A stretch of DNA of 64,000 nt from the NCBI RefSeq assembly GCF_014645515.1, contig NZ_BMLW01000005.1:124001-188000 (forward strand), written 5' to 3'. Positions 34,663 through 44,718 of the stretch are shown one piece after another; the stretch's first letter is position 1; each line of letters opens with the position of its first letter. Position numbers and translations under genes: made by a program. Origin of the DNA: Oceanobacillus neutriphilus (GTDB lineage: Bacteria; Bacillota; Bacilli; Bacillales; Amphibacillaceae). Under the pieces are notes generated by a model. It was not told the origin of the DNA and did no database searches. It saw only the letters and a program-made list of their open reading frames with translations.

Positions 34663-36105
34663 TTACTCCTCATTAAGCGGTATAGCTCGTCTTATAAATA
34701 GTGAAAATATCAAACCCGCTAAAGCAATACAACTACCCACTTTAAAAGCAAACTGTATCCCGGCAACAACTGTATCTGCCTGCCCCACGGCGAATCCAAA
34801 ACTGTTCGCTCCCCTTAAGTGAAGGTTTTGCCCTGCATTCATTATTGTTACATAAAAGGCTATACCAGTCGCACCTGCAATCTGCTGTAATGTATTGAAA
34901 ATAGCAGTACCGTGTGAATAATATTTAGCAGGCAGCTGATTTAATCCATTTGTCTGTGCCGGCATGATAATCATGGCAATAGCAATCATCACTAACGTGT
35001 AGAGCAGTATAAACATAAGTGTCGAAGTTGCAGTGTTTACTTTGGTGAATAATTGTAAACCAATCACTAACAAAATCATTCCTGGTATCACTAATATTCT
35101 CGGACCGAATGTATCAAATATCCGACCTATAAATGGAGAGATAGCACCATTTATAATAGCACCCGGCAATAAAATAAGACCGGCAGCAACTGCACTGATA
35201 CCAAGTGCAGTCTCGAAAAGGAACGGAAGTAAAATGATCGTTGAAAATTGTGTCATCATGCCGATAAATAGGAGAAGAGAAGCCAATGAAAACATAGGAT
35301 GTCTAAACGTCCGCATCTCAAGCATGGGCGTCACTGATTTTAATTGTCTCCATACAAAACCTGAAAGACTTACAAGACCAACACAAAGTGAAATATATAC
35401 ACTTGGATGCAGCCAGCTTACAGATTCGTCACCGGCAAAACTAAGTCCAAAAACAATGCCGCCAAACCCGATAATGGAAAGAAGAATAGAAAGAATATCT
35501 ATTTTTGGCTTTGTAACAGTTGTCACGTTATCTAATACGAATATGGAGGCAATCAATACAGGCAAGATAAGTGGCAGCATCATGAAAAAGAGCCATCTCC
35601 AGTTCAAAAACTCTAATATGACTCCTGAGAGTGGCGGTCCTACAGCTGGGGCAACCATGATGACTAAGCCAATAAATCCCATAACCGTACCTCTTTTTTT
35701 CACAGGATAGAGCATAAGCAAGGTGTGCATCATTAATGGAAGTAACAGAGCAGTACCCATAGCCTGAAAGAATCTCCCAATAAATAAATATGGCAAAGCA
35801 GCAGCTAAACCAGAAACAAGACTTCCTAGAGAAAATACAACAAGAGATCCAATAAATAATTGTCTTGTTGTAAACCACTGAATCATCAGAGAAGACACAG
35901 GAATAAATACTCCCATGATCAACATATATCCTGTAACCACCCATTGGACAGTCGAAGGTGCAGCATCCATCTCGTGTACGAGTACAGGAATCGCTAAATT
36001 TAAAAGTGTTTCATTTAAAAGGGTGAAGAACACTCCAGTTAATAGAATAATCATGATTAAAAATCTTTTTTCTTTTGGTATCTCTTTAGAAATATTTTTT
36101 GTCAT
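34663..36105 (-). CDS. MFS exporter, DHA2 (EmrB/LmrB) type
   Basis: 480 residues from MTKNISKEIPKEKRFLIMII; the ATG at 36105 has AAAGG upstream and is preferred to a GTG at 36126. Fourteen-helix topology is likely. Family signatures include LLNETLLNLAIPVLVHEMDA, VGPPLSGVILEFLNWRWLFF (motif C) and the late block MPAQTNGLNQLPAKYYSHGT. Probable multidrug exporter. No adjacent regulator of its own; lysR is convergent. Confidence 0.88.
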   Translation of the reverse strand: MTKNISKEIPKEKRFLIMIILLTGVFFTLLNETLLNLAIPVLVHEMDAAPSTVQWVVTGYMLIMGVFIPVSSLMIQWFTTRQLFIGSLVVFSLGSLVSGLAAALPYLFIGRFFQAMGTALLLPLMMHTLLMLYPVKKRGTVMGFIGLVIMVAPAVGPPLSGVILEFLNWRWLFFMMLPLILPVLIASIFVLDNVTTVTKPKIDILSILLSIIGFGGIVFGLSFAGDESVSWLHPSVYISLCVGLVSLSGFVWRQLKSVTPMLEMRTFRHPMFSLASLLLFIGMMTQFSTIILLPFLFETALGISAVAAGLILLPGAIINGAISPFIGRIFDTFGPRILVIPGMILLVIGLQLFTKVNTATSTLMFILLYTLVMIAIAMIIMPAQTNGLNQLPAKYYSHGTAIFNTLQQIAGATGIAFYVTIMNAGQNLHLRGANSFGFAVGQADTVVAGIQFAFKVGSCIALAGLIFSLFIRRAIPLNEE

Positions 36106-36194
36106 ATAAACCAACCTTTTTGTCACAATATATTTTCAAATCGTGTTGTCAACTCTAAAAATTGTGTTTTATGACGTATGACCTTTTAATCAAC

Positions 36195-36229
36195 AAAAAA
36201 GCCATGAGGAAATATACTCCCCATAGCTT
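36195..36229 (-). terminator. second hairpin after small gene
   Basis: On the minus strand AAGCTATGGGGA pairs with TCCTCATGGCTT (with G-T pairs) and TTTTTTG follows. It lies 18 bp downstream of the terminator at 36247 and is a back-up terminator before the DHA2 gene. Confidence 0.6.
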
Positions 36230-36246
36230 CATTTCAAATTTAGCAA

Positions 36247-36276
36247 GCAAAAAGAAGAGCATGAAAAGCTCTTCTT
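36247..36276 (-). terminator. terminator of 45-residue gene
   Basis: AAGAAGAGC, a 7-base loop and GCTCTTCTT form a perfect 9-bp stem followed by TTTTGC on the minus strand, 37 bp after the stop of the small gene at 36313. Confidence 0.75.
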
Positions 36277-36312
36277 AAACCAAATTTATATCATGATGGA
36301 TAAGAGGTGTTT

Positions 36313-36450
36313 TCACTGTTTTTGTTCCCCTATCAAGTTGTTAAAAAAGGACACACGTATCCCATTAACAACTGAAGCAACAAACTTTGCACGATTTAAA
36401 AACAGATATTCCGTCCAAAATTCATGCGTAAAAACAGTGAGATTTAACAT
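36313..36450 (-). CDS. small protein, 45 aa
   Basis: ATG at 36450 with AAGGAGG 6 bp upstream. Reads MLNLTVFTHEFWTEYLFLNR, AKFVASVVNGIRVSFFNNLI, GEQKQ. The middle is an amphipathic, aromatic-rich helix; no signal peptide or full membrane span. A consensus ribosome binding site in front and two terminators behind make a separate small-protein gene likely. I do not recognise the family; a regulator or stress microprotein is possible. Confidence 0.6.
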   Translation of the reverse strand: MLNLTVFTHEFWTEYLFLNRAKFVASVVNGIRVSFFNNLIGEQKQ

Positions 36451-36763
36451 CTCTTTCCACCTCCTTTTCCGTATATTCTATTTTATAGTGTAAAAGTTTC
36501 AAAATAATTTTTCAAGACATAAATACTATTTTAATAATTCATATTATAATTTAGACTTTGATTCCCCTGGAAATCTTTGATTTTAAGTTGAGTACTTAAC
36601 CAGCCTTTCGTTATTCATCATACTACTTTAAATACTCTAATGCTGGCCTCATTTATAATTTTCCTAAGTTGTGGTCTGCAGCTGGATACCAGTGATATTT
36701 AGTATAATACAGTTTTATTTTTTATCTTCGCTGCTTTTGCTTATTCTTTACTATGATTAATGG

Positions 36764-37465
36764 TTATTGCGGGATTTTCTCTGTTGCAAGCCATGCTTCC
36801 AGCCCAATCATTGTTAATCCAGATAATTGATTGATTCGTTTATCTCCATTGAAAGAGTCCACCATCTTGGAAAGAAACCAACCAGTAAATGCGTAAATAC
36901 AGGCACAAAAAAATTCAATAAAGATATAAGAAATACCTGTAATTAAGATTAATATAGGAATATTACTAGCTTGAGTACTAATAAACTGTGGTAAAAATAC
37001 GGCAAATAATATATAGGCTTTAGGATTAGACATAGCTACCATAAATTCTTGTTTAATCGCTTTTTTAATGGAGTGAATTTCCGCACCATCTTTCACCACA
37101 CTACTTTTCCGAAGCATTTGTATACCTAAATAGATTAGGTACACTACACCAGCCCATTTTACGATCTGAAAAAATACCGATGATGTAGCTAATAATGCAC
37201 CTAAGCCTAAGGCGACCGCTGTAACCATTAAAAAAAAGGCACTAAATCGGCCACTTACAGCACTAACCGCTACTTTTACCCCTCGATGATAGCCATTCCT
37301 TAATGATAAAAGTTGATTTGCGCCGGGAGTGATAGCTATGACCATGGAGGCTGTAACAAAGGTTTTCCACGTAATATCGTTTAAATTCGGAACATGAAAG
37401 AACAATATTAGTATCGTTGAAGATAACACAAAAAGACCAATAATTAAAGACAATTTTAGCTTCAC
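36764..37465 (-). CDS. LysE/RhtB-family amino-acid exporter
   Basis: 233 residues with a GTG start and GGAAGGG upstream. Six membrane helices. The family block VIAITPGANQLLSLRNGYHR (about 41-60) and MVAMSNPKAYILFAVFLPQF (about 152-171) are clear. Exports amino acids or homoserine-lactone-like compounds; substrate unknown. An N-terminal helix of some 25 residues precedes the usual first helix, so the true start may be further in. Confidence 0.82.
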   Translation of the reverse strand: MKLKLSLIIGLFVLSSTILILFFHVPNLNDITWKTFVTASMVIAITPGANQLLSLRNGYHRGVKVAVSAVSGRFSAFFLMVTAVALGLGALLATSSVFFQIVKWAGVVYLIYLGIQMLRKSSVVKDGAEIHSIKKAIKQEFMVAMSNPKAYILFAVFLPQFISTQASNIPILILITGISYIFIEFFCACIYAFTGWFLSKMVDSFNGDKRINQLSGLTMIGLEAWLATEKIPQ

Positions 37466-37636
37466 TGTTCTTCTTTCCCTTCCAAAGTTAATGTATATAA
37501 TCCAGCTAGAATAAGCCGGTATATTCTTGCATCAATCCTTTGTATACAGCATGCTCCAAAATTCTGCTGTATATATAACCTTTTGCATCCTTATAAAGCA
37601 AAGTACCTTCACTTCTCGATACAATTTTTGAATGCT

Positions 37637-37861
37637 TTACAATATGCCATTGACTACCCAATAGATCATTATAGCCGCAACAATAACCATAAAAACCCCG
37701 CCAACCCGGTTCGCTATTAAAGCGGCGTGAGATGGTTCAGAGTTTTTTAATTGCCATCCTAATGATAACCACCAGGCTGTTCTGGGTGAAAAAATACTAA
37801 TTAAACCGTAAATAATTAATATTATAAGCACTATTGTAATAAGAATTTGTGGGAGACCCAT
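37637..37861 (-). CDS. DUF6199-like small membrane protein
   Basis: 74 residues from MGLPQILITIVLIILIIYGL, with AGGTGGTG upstream of ATG 37861. Two membrane helices flank the conserved loop SPRTAWWLSLGWQLKNSEPS. This FSPRxAWxLSxGWxxKxxEPS pattern is typical of the family; its role is unknown. Confidence 0.75.
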   Translation of the reverse strand: MGLPQILITIVLIILIIYGLISIFSPRTAWWLSLGWQLKNSEPSHAALIANRVGGVFMVIVAAIMIYWVVNGIL

Positions 37862-38069
37862 GGATTTCACCACCTCTCTAGAACAAAATTCCATAATGAA
37901 TATATAAATTAGGAATTATACTTTAATTTATATATACTATTTCTTTAGTTAATACCCCTTATTTCTGTTTACAAACAATTCTGCATATTGTGTGTTTGCG
38001 TATTCGCTGTCTGCTGATTTTTTATAAAAGTAACAACTGCTATAATTAAGCAGATACAATCTGTAACAA

Positions 38070-38280
38070 CATGACTCAAAGAGAGTTATCTACAGTGTGC
38101 TGCAAGGAAATCACGGAGACATGCTGAAACAATTAGCAATAAAAGAAAGATCAGGCCTAACAGATCGATAATGTAATTAAAATATCACGCATCATTATAC
38201 GAGCGTTTTCAAAATTGAAGGCAAATATGAGTGTATCTTCTTTTCATCGAAGCTTTAAAGAGGTAACTTCCATATATTTC
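38070..38280 (+). pseudogene. AraC-family regulator relic
   Basis: Plus-strand fragments match the AraC_N-type family in broken frames: QREL followed by a shifted frame reading VLQGNHGDMLKQLAIKERSG (about 38085-38150), then RISRIIIRAF (from about 38185) and NMSVSSFHRSFKEVTS (about 38226-38273). The last is the helix-turn-helix core that in relatives continues with SPLQYQKQ. The relic ends where the ligD gene (minus strand) ends. Several frameshifts exclude function. Confidence 0.6.
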
Positions 38281-38283
38281 ACC

Positions 38284-40074
38284 TTACGCCCTCACATACT
38301 TTAACACCTTTTCTATATTTTGATTTTCACTTACATATTGATAATCAGAAAACGGGCAGCCTATTTCTCGTACTCTGTCCACAGCGTTCCCAATTGTGAA
38401 TGCTGCCGGATCCAGATCTTTATTTACTTCGTGCCAATAAAGTGGCGTAGAGACTGTACCTTCCCTTGTAATTCTTGGAGAATAGGGAGCAATTAATGTT
38501 TTGTCTTTTGCGTGCTGGACATAGTCAATGTATAAACGTCCTTTTCTGTTTTTCTTTAATCTTTCGATAGTGAAATCATTTGGGTATAAACGCGCCAAAG
38601 TTTTTGCAATAGCTTCAGTAAATATAAAGGTTTCTTCATAGGTCATGCTTGCTTCTCTTATAGGAATGTAAATTTGCAAGCCTTTCCTTCCTGAAGTTTT
38701 TACGAAAGAAATAAGTTCTAAGTCATCTAATAATTGTTTCAGTAAATTCGCTGCCTTTACTGCAAGAAAAAAGTATTCCTGACTTGGCGGGTCGAGATCG
38801 AAGACTATTTCTGAAGGGGTCGTATTACCCATTTTTTGAAATGGCACATGGTATTCGATTGTGCCATGGTTTGCTAACCATACTAATCCCTCTACATTAT
38901 TACATACTATATAGTCATCTGTGGTGTCAGCTGAAGATAAAAATTCCGGTGCATATTCGGGAATACTTTTTTGAAAAAACGAATCTTTATCTATCCCGTC
39001 CGGGCAGCGAATAATTGTTAAAGCCTTTTGTTTTAAAAACGGAAGCATCCAGGGCGATATTTCTCTTATATAAATTAAGAGATCTTTCTTCCTGTAAATA
39101 TCAGGCCATAAGTACTTATTCGTATTTGAGACTTCTATTGGCAATTGAGCCATATTCAGCTGCAAATTATCCAGTGTACATTCTGTGTAGGAGGTATCGG
39201 GTGCGATACGCTTAAAATTTGGTTCTCTTAATTCTTTTTCAAATAAATCCAATGTATTAATGGAACTTGTTATAGCAGGCGGCAGATGATATACTCCCTT
39301 AATAAGATTTCCTTGCGTTCTAAAAAGCTTCTGCACGGTTTCTGCTGAATCTTTTGACAGTCCGTTCTTGCACTTACCAATTTTTATCAGATTATTGTTA
39401 TCCAGTACATTTACTAAAAAATAACCATTGCTCGGATCATATTCTGTTAATATCCCTTGAATCACGCTCCAATTTTTTATCTTAAACCAATCATGATGTT
39501 TTTTTCCCTTTTGATAAGTGCTATCTTTCCGCTTGGCAATGATTCCTTCACACTTAGATGCTGAAACAACTTTTTGGATCTCTTCAATAGAGGTAAATAC
39601 TTCTACATATTTTAAAATTTTGTTATCGGAAATTGGCTGCAAAAATTGATAAAGCACCTCTTTTCGCAAATGCAAATGATCTTGATGCAGCTTTCTCCCC
39701 TTTATTTCCGTGATATCGAATGCCATTAATGTTGCTGGTCTCCTTTTTGACTGCTCGTCTATCCTTTTACTGCTTCGCATTCTCCCACGGGTTTGTACTT
39801 GAGCAAAATTAGCTTGATAACGATGATTTAAGATAACAAGCTCACCGTCTATATTTATCGGCAGCTTATTTTTAAAGTAATCATAATTTTCTTCACACCA
39901 TTTGATAATCTCAGGAAATTTATTTGAGATATCAAGGCAGCTTTTACTAATTAAAGCAATTTCTTTATTCCCGGATATTCTTAATTGGCAGCGAAAACCA
40001 TCATATTTAACCTCATAAAGCCATTCATCGCCTTTGGGAACGTCTTTTATCTCTATTGGTTTCATCCAGTCCAT
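38284..40074 (-). CDS. ligD: DNA ligase D (ligase plus polymerase)
   Basis: 596 residues with the bacillus order: N-terminal ATP-dependent ligase (motif I EVKYDGFRCQL with adenylated Lys23; GELVILNHRYQANFAQVQ; EGIIAKRKDSTYQKGKKHHD; WFKIKNW) and C-terminal LigD polymerase/primase (from about residue 310; EIVFDLDPPSQEYF supplies the catalytic Asp pair; LQIYIPIRE; PYSPRITREGTVSTPLYWHE). No nuclease domain. Repairs double-strand breaks with Ku, mainly in spores and stationary phase. Divergent from ku. GAGGTG precedes the ATG. Confidence 0.95.
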   Translation of the reverse strand: MDWMKPIEIKDVPKGDEWLYEVKYDGFRCQLRISGNKEIALISKSCLDISNKFPEIIKWCEENYDYFKNKLPINIDGELVILNHRYQANFAQVQTRGRMRSSKRIDEQSKRRPATLMAFDITEIKGRKLHQDHLHLRKEVLYQFLQPISDNKILKYVEVFTSIEEIQKVVSASKCEGIIAKRKDSTYQKGKKHHDWFKIKNWSVIQGILTEYDPSNGYFLVNVLDNNNLIKIGKCKNGLSKDSAETVQKLFRTQGNLIKGVYHLPPAITSSINTLDLFEKELREPNFKRIAPDTSYTECTLDNLQLNMAQLPIEVSNTNKYLWPDIYRKKDLLIYIREISPWMLPFLKQKALTIIRCPDGIDKDSFFQKSIPEYAPEFLSSADTTDDYIVCNNVEGLVWLANHGTIEYHVPFQKMGNTTPSEIVFDLDPPSQEYFFLAVKAANLLKQLLDDLELISFVKTSGRKGLQIYIPIREASMTYEETFIFTEAIAKTLARLYPNDFTIERLKKNRKGRLYIDYVQHAKDKTLIAPYSPRITREGTVSTPLYWHEVNKDLDPAAFTIGNAVDRVREIGCPFSDYQYVSENQNIEKVLKYVRA

Positions 40075-40178
40075 ACATCATCACCTCTAATAATAGGTTG
40101 TCTATTTTTATTTGATTTACTACATTTGAATAAAAAATATTCAAATCAGCAAAATAAATGAAAAAGGAGTGTCGGGTA

Positions 40179-41051
40179 ATGCACACAATGTGGAAAGGAA
40201 CCATTAGTTTTGGTCTGGTCAACATCCCTGTAAAGATGCATGCTGCAACCGAAAATAAAGATATTAAATTGCGGCAGCTGCATAAAAAATGTAAAACACC
40301 TATAAAATACGAAAAGACTTGTCCAAATTGCGATGAAGACGTAAAAAGTGAAGATATCGTAAAAGCATATGAATATGCTAAAAATAAATTTGTAATATTA
40401 GATGATGAAGAGCTTGAGGCACTGAAGAAAGAACAAGAAGACAAAGCTGTTGAAATAATTGATTTTGTTCAACTTGAGGAAATTGATCCTGTTTATTTTG
40501 AAAAAAGCTACTACTTATCGCCTAATGATGGCGGTTCAAAAGCATATGCACTATTGAGGGAAGCATTAACGGATTCCGGGAAAATAGGAATCGCAAAAAT
40601 GATGATTCGCTCCAAGGAACAGCTTGCAGTTATACGTGTTTATAAAGAAGCCATAGTCGTTGAGACCATACACTATCCTGATGAAGTTAGAGCTGTTAGT
40701 GATGTTCCTAATGTGCCGGACCAAGAGGCGGTCGGCCAAAAAGAATTAGACACTGCGAAGCTGCTTATTGACCAATTGACTACAAAATTTGAGCCTGAAA
40801 AGTATAAGGATGATTATCGAACAGCACTCATGGAATTGATTGAGGCTAAGAAAAACAACGAAGAAGTTGAGGTTGGCAAGGAGAATAAGGAGAAGCCAGA
40901 TAATGTGGTGAACCTTATGGATGCCCTCCAAGAATCTTTGAATCGGGCGAAAAGTGATAAGCCAAAATCTACAAAGCCAAAAAACAAAACGACTGGCAAA
41001 AAAACTGCCAAAACCAAGTCGCCTGTGAAAAAGAAAAAAGCCACATCATAA
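40179..41051 (+). CDS. ku: Ku DNA end-binding protein
   Basis: 290 residues from MHTMWKGTISFGLVNIPVKM, with AAAGGAG 10 bp before the ATG at 40179; a start at 40158 lies upstream of the binding site. The Ku core shows LHKKCKTPIKYEKTCPNCDE with two CxxC-like pairs and IVDDEE-type acidic segments. The last 50 residues are a Lys/Thr/Pro-rich tail (KPKSTKPKNKTTGKKTAKTK), typical for DNA binding and LigD recruitment. Forms a homodimeric ring at broken ends. The pair with ligD is a complete two-protein end-joining system. Confidence 0.95.
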   Translation: MHTMWKGTISFGLVNIPVKMHAATENKDIKLRQLHKKCKTPIKYEKTCPNCDEDVKSEDIVKAYEYAKNKFVILDDEELEALKKEQEDKAVEIIDFVQLEEIDPVYFEKSYYLSPNDGGSKAYALLREALTDSGKIGIAKMMIRSKEQLAVIRVYKEAIVVETIHYPDEVRAVSDVPNVPDQEAVGQKELDTAKLLIDQLTTKFEPEKYKDDYRTALMELIEAKKNNEEVEVGKENKEKPDNVVNLMDALQESLNRAKSDKPKSTKPKNKTTGKKTAKTKSPVKKKKATS

Positions 41052-41165
41052 AATGGAGCGTCTGGCGTCCATGCGAGAGGCTTTTATCCGTTTTAATATT
41101 AGTCAACAAAAATTATGGTTTTGTACGGCTATCTGATTCATCAGTAAACCATTCGTCATTTCTTA

Positions 41166-41199
41166 AATCAAAACCACCTTCACACTGGTGGTTTTGATT
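41166..41199. terminator. hairpin between ku and ridA
   Basis: A 13-bp perfect stem, AATCAAAACCACC (41166-41178) with its complement ending at 41199, in the convergent gap. The T-run is weak, but the position fits a two-way terminator. Confidence 0.6.
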
Positions 41200-41205
41200 C
41201 TTACT

Positions 41206-41589
41206 TCAGTCGATTGCTGTTACCCGTACTTCAACTCTCATTTTAGGATGTCCTAATGCAGTAACGCCGACATTAGTCCATACTGGTTTATGATTTGGCA
41301 TGTACTCTTTGAATAACGCTCCCATTGTTTCATTCATTTCATCCTGATGACCTGCAAGACCAACATGATATGAATTAACATGGATAACATGATCCCAGTC
41401 AGAATTCATTTTCCCAAGAATATTTGCCACATTTTCAAAAGCCTGTTTGATCTCATCTCTTAAATCAGATGGGAAATTAAACGCATCATCCCATCCTCCC
41501 TGACCTGAGATTTCAACTCGATCACCGATACGAACTGCTTGAGCGTAAACATCATCCTGTTTTTGAGTAAAGAATTTTACATTTTTCAT
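41206..41589 (-). CDS. RidA-family protein
   Basis: 127 residues of the RidA/YjgF-like fold: YAQAVRIGDRVEISGQGGWD, ENVANILGKMNSDWDHVIHV, MRVEVRVTAID. The catalytic Arg of imine-deaminating RidA is expected at the C-terminal R-V-E-V position (KMRVEVR). Members hydrolyse reactive enamines or act on related small molecules. AGAGGG lies before the ATG. Stands alone or with the VOC gene upstream on the same strand. Confidence 0.82.
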   Translation of the reverse strand: MKNVKFFTQKQDDVYAQAVRIGDRVEISGQGGWDDAFNFPSDLRDEIKQAFENVANILGKMNSDWDHVIHVNSYHVGLAGHQDEMNETMGALFKEYMPNHKPVWTNVGVTALGHPKMRVEVRVTAID

Positions 41590-41748
41590 TTGTTACACCC
41601 TCTTTCTGGTATTTTTAAAATATTTTCTGTGGTTTGATAAGCAAGATGTAATAACCTTTTATAATATTTTAAATTAAAATTTCATTAAAAAGCTTCTTAA
41701 GATGTCTTTAGCAACGATTAAAATGACAAATGGACATAGACATACATT

Positions 41749-42270
41749 TTACGGTGTAAATCTTTTTGCTTCACTATATTCAGGGTAATCTAATTTATTT
41801 GGATTATAGCTTATTAACTCAATCAGCATGCCCCATGGAGCACGTCCATAAACAAATTTCCCTGCTCCATTTTCTACATCTCCTAATAGCTCGCCTGGTT
41901 CTGTTAATAGTTCCCCGCCTGCTTCAACAAAATACTCAGCTGCTTGCTGGATATCATCAACATAAAATGCAAAATGCTGTACTCCAAGGTCAGAGGCAAT
42001 AACCGGCTCTCTTTGTTTTGTATTTTTAAAATTAAAAAGCTCTAAGCCGGAGCCATTATTAAAAGAAAGAATACGGATATGAATAACCTTTGCCCCTATT
42101 TTAAGACCTAATGTTTTTTCAACATGTTCTCCCTGCTGCGGTTCATCACCCAATTCCTTATTGTCGTAAGAAATTTTTGCGTGAAAAGCTTTTTTGAAAA
42201 ATGTAGTAGCTTCTTCAATATCTGGAACTGTAATTCCGACATGATCAATACCACGTGTTACATTGGCCAT
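41749..42270 (-). CDS. VOC (glyoxalase/dioxygenase-like) protein
   Basis: 173 residues. Two beta-alpha-beta-beta-beta modules are visible: GIDHVGITVPDIEEATTFFK (His at about residue 10) and GVQHFAFYVDDIQQAAEYFV (His near 97), then MLIELISYNP with a late Glu. These supply the usual metal ligands of the family. Substrate unknown. AAAGGAG lies upstream of the ATG. Confidence 0.82.
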   Translation of the reverse strand: MANVTRGIDHVGITVPDIEEATTFFKKAFHAKISYDNKELGDEPQQGEHVEKTLGLKIGAKVIHIRILSFNNGSGLELFNFKNTKQREPVIASDLGVQHFAFYVDDIQQAAEYFVEAGGELLTEPGELLGDVENGAGKFVYGRAPWGMLIELISYNPNKLDYPEYSEAKRFTP

Positions 42271-42652
42271 GATAAAATCACTCCTTTTACTAAATGAATT
42301 AATATCTTCATATTAACTTATAGTTTTTGCGAGTGCATACATATTAAATGCCTGCTATTTCACAGTCAAGTGATAAAGTGTGGGGAGATTATTTATTTGA
42401 TGAAGAATAAGTATTTCAACTTGGGAGATCAACAATTGTTTTAAGAATAAATTGATTTTGATTCTTATGATAATAGCTAATCAGTTATCTGTCGAAAAAA
42501 TAAGAAAATCAAATGTAGAATATATAAATTTGTGTTCTCAGCCATTATCCAAAAACTAGAAGTTTGATTGAATATTATCTAAACAAACACTAACTATTCT
42601 TAATATCAACAAATTATTTTTTTAATCACTTCCAAAATAATTTATAATTAGA
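42271..42652. other. 382 bp without a supported gene
   Basis: AT-rich spacer between the VOC gene and the sodA terminator. I see no frame with a ribosome binding site and no other clear element. It must hold the VOC promoter. Confidence 0.5.
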
Positions 42653-42688
42653 AAAAGCTTGCAGAAACATTACTTTCTGCAAGCTTTT
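42653..42688 (-). terminator. sodA terminator
   Basis: AAAAGCTTGCAGAAA (42653-42667) pairs perfectly with TTTCTGCAAGCTTTT (42674-42688) around a 6-base loop, 10 bp after the sodA stop. T residues at the stem base provide the release signal on the minus strand. Confidence 0.8.
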
Positions 42689-42698
42689 ATCTTATTAT

Positions 42699-43310
42699 TT
42701 ATTTCGCAGCTTCATAATTACTTGCTACTTGATCCCAGTTTACTACATTCCAAAACGCTGAAATATAGTCAGGACGTCTGTTTTGATAGTTAAGATAGTA
42801 TGCATGCTCCCATACATCCAGTCCTAATAATGGTGTTTTACCTTCTGATAATGGAGAATCCTGGTTTGGTGTACTTGTAATTTCAAGCTCACCATTGTTT
42901 AATACCAGCCATGCCCATCCTGAACCAAAGCGGCCTGCTGCTGCAGCTGCAAATTCTTCTTTAAATTTGTCTAAAGAACCGAATTTGCTGTTGATTTTAT
43001 CAGCCAGCTCCCCAGCTGGTTCTCCTCCGCCATTTGGAGATAATAACTTCCAGAAGAAGCTGTGGTTAGCGTGTCCGCCACCATTATTGCGTACGGCTGT
43101 ACGGATACTTTCTGGAACCGCATTCAAATCTGCTACAAGTTCATCAATAGATTTATTTTGAAGGTCTTCGTGCCCTTCTAATGCATCATTTAATTTTGTA
43201 ACATAAGTATTATGATGCTTCGTGTGGTGAATGTTCATTGTTTCTTTATCGATAGTTGGTTCCAGTGCATCATATGCATAAGGTAATTCTGGTAATTCAA
43301 ATTTTGCCAT
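42699..43310 (-). CDS. sodA: superoxide dismutase, Mn/Fe family
   Basis: 203 residues, normal length. ATG at 43310 has GGAGGAG upstream; the frame to 43340 is an unsupported extension. Metal ligands: His in [13 protein letters not shown] (about residue 27), His in [13 protein letters not shown] (about 82), Asp and His in [13 protein letters not shown] (about 164 and 168). Converts superoxide to oxygen and peroxide in the cytosol. Mn use is likely in bacilli but is not decided by sequence alone. Confidence 0.95.
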   Translation of the reverse strand: MAKFELPELPYAYDALEPTIDKETMNIHHTKHHNTYVTKLNDALEGHEDLQNKSIDELVADLNAVPESIRTAVRNNGGGHANHSFFWKLLSPNGGGEPAGELADKINSKFGSLDKFKEEFAAAAAGRFGSGWAWLVLNNGELEITSTPNQDSPLSEGKTPLLGLDVWEHAYYLNYQNRRPDYISAFWNVVNWDQVASNYEAAK

Positions 43311-43734
43311 GTATAACTCCTCCTCGAAAGTTTTTAACAATTTTCAGTTTATATTATTTTATATACTTTTTCAACCTATAAGTATAAAAATATATTACTT
43401 TATTAATTTTTAAAGCTAACTTTTCAGTTCTTAATCGCATTAATTATGTATCTTGACTTTATAATTCACTATTATTATACTTTAAGGTATAAAAAGTGTA
43501 ATAACAAAATATCATTCTTCGCGATATATGGAGTTTTTTTACATAATAGAAATTAAAAAGATGATTATATTATCCAAAGTGAAAAATCACATTTGCCCTT
43601 CTTTCAATAAGGAATTATGAAATGATTCACCATATGTCGCAATGTATATTTTATCTGTGTATCGACCTAAATTGAAATGTAAGTTATGTAATAAAATTTA
43701 AAGCCAAATAGCGTTTGAAGAAAAGAGGTATTCT
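43311..43734. other. 424 bp divergent spacer
   Basis: Between sodA and the ferredoxin-NADP reductase gene. Very AT-rich. It must hold both promoters, but I cannot pick a convincing -35/-10 pair or a Fur or PerR box. No gene seen. Confidence 0.45.
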
Positions 43735-44718
43735 ATGAAAAAAGTTTTAGACGTAACCATTATTGGAGCTGGTCCAACCGGATTATTTACCGCCTTTTAC
43801 GGCGGGATGCGCCAAGCCAGCGTGAAGATAATAGAAAGCCTGCCCCATATTGGAGGGCAGTTAACAGCGCTTTATCCGGAGAAATATATCTATGATGTAG
43901 CTGGATTTCCGAAAATACAGGCACAGGAGCTTGTCAATCAATTAGAAGAACAAGCAAGAATGTTTGATCCTGAAATTGTGCTTGGACAATCTATTGAAAC
44001 AATAGAACGTTTAGATGACAATACATTCCGGCTCATCTCAAATACAGGAGAAGAACATTTAACTAAAACACTGATTATTACAGCCGGCAATGGTGCGTTT
44101 CAACCAAGAAGATTAAATGTTGGCGATAGCGAGGCATTTGAAGGTACTAACTTACATTACTATGTCCAGGATATGAACAAATATAAAGATAAACACGTTG
44201 CTATTTTAGGCGGTGGAGATTCCGCAGTAGATTGGGCACTAATGATAGAAAAGATTGCCGCGAAGGTTACATTGATCCATCGAAGAGACCAATTCCGTGC
44301 CCATGAACATAGTGTCAATCAATTACATGAATCTGCAGTAGAAAAGCTTACGCCTTTTGCCCCAACAGCAATCATTGCAAAGGATCGAATTGAAAAACTG
44401 ATTTTACAGGAAATCAAGGGAGAAGAACTGATTGAACTGGAGATAGATGATATTATTTGTAATTATGGCTTTATATCGAGCCTTGGTCCAATTAAAAACT
44501 GGGGATTGGAAATTGAACGAAACAGTATTGTTGTGAATTCTAAAATGGAAACAAATATTCCCGGAATCTACGCAGCCGGCGATATTTGCACCTATGATGG
44601 AAAAGTAAAATTAATTGCTACAGGATTTGGTGAAGGACCGACAGCTGTAAATAATGCCAAAAGTTATATTGATCCAAAGGCTAGAGTTCAGCCAAAGCAT
44701 TCCACAGCAATGTTTTAA
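43735..44718 (+). CDS. ferredoxin-NADP(+) reductase, thioredoxin-reductase-like
   Basis: 327 residues of the YumC type. FAD motif [20 protein letters not shown] (about 9-28), NADP motif [17 protein letters not shown] (about 154-170), second FAD motif [20 protein letters not shown] (about 278-297). The CxxC pair of thioredoxin reductases is absent, as in this family. Transfers electrons from NADPH to ferredoxin. The ferredoxin gene follows 88 bp downstream. AAGAGG lies before the ATG. Confidence 0.93.
   Translation: MKKVLDVTIIGAGPTGLFTAFYGGMRQASVKIIESLPHIGGQLTALYPEKYIYDVAGFPKIQAQELVNQLEEQARMFDPEIVLGQSIETIERLDDNTFRLISNTGEEHLTKTLIITAGNGAFQPRRLNVGDSEAFEGTNLHYYVQDMNKYKDKHVAILGGGDSAVDWALMIEKIAAKVTLIHRRDQFRAHEHSVNQLHESAVEKLTPFAPTAIIAKDRIEKLILQEIKGEELIELEIDDIICNYGFISSLGPIKNWGLEIERNSIVVNSKMETNIPGIYAAGDICTYDGKVKLIATGFGEGPTAVNNAKSYIDPKARVQPKHSTAMF

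Noticed and set aside
34601-35710. Several long plus-strand frames over the DHA2 exporter
   Set aside because: They are antisense shadows of the membrane protein, with no start signals.
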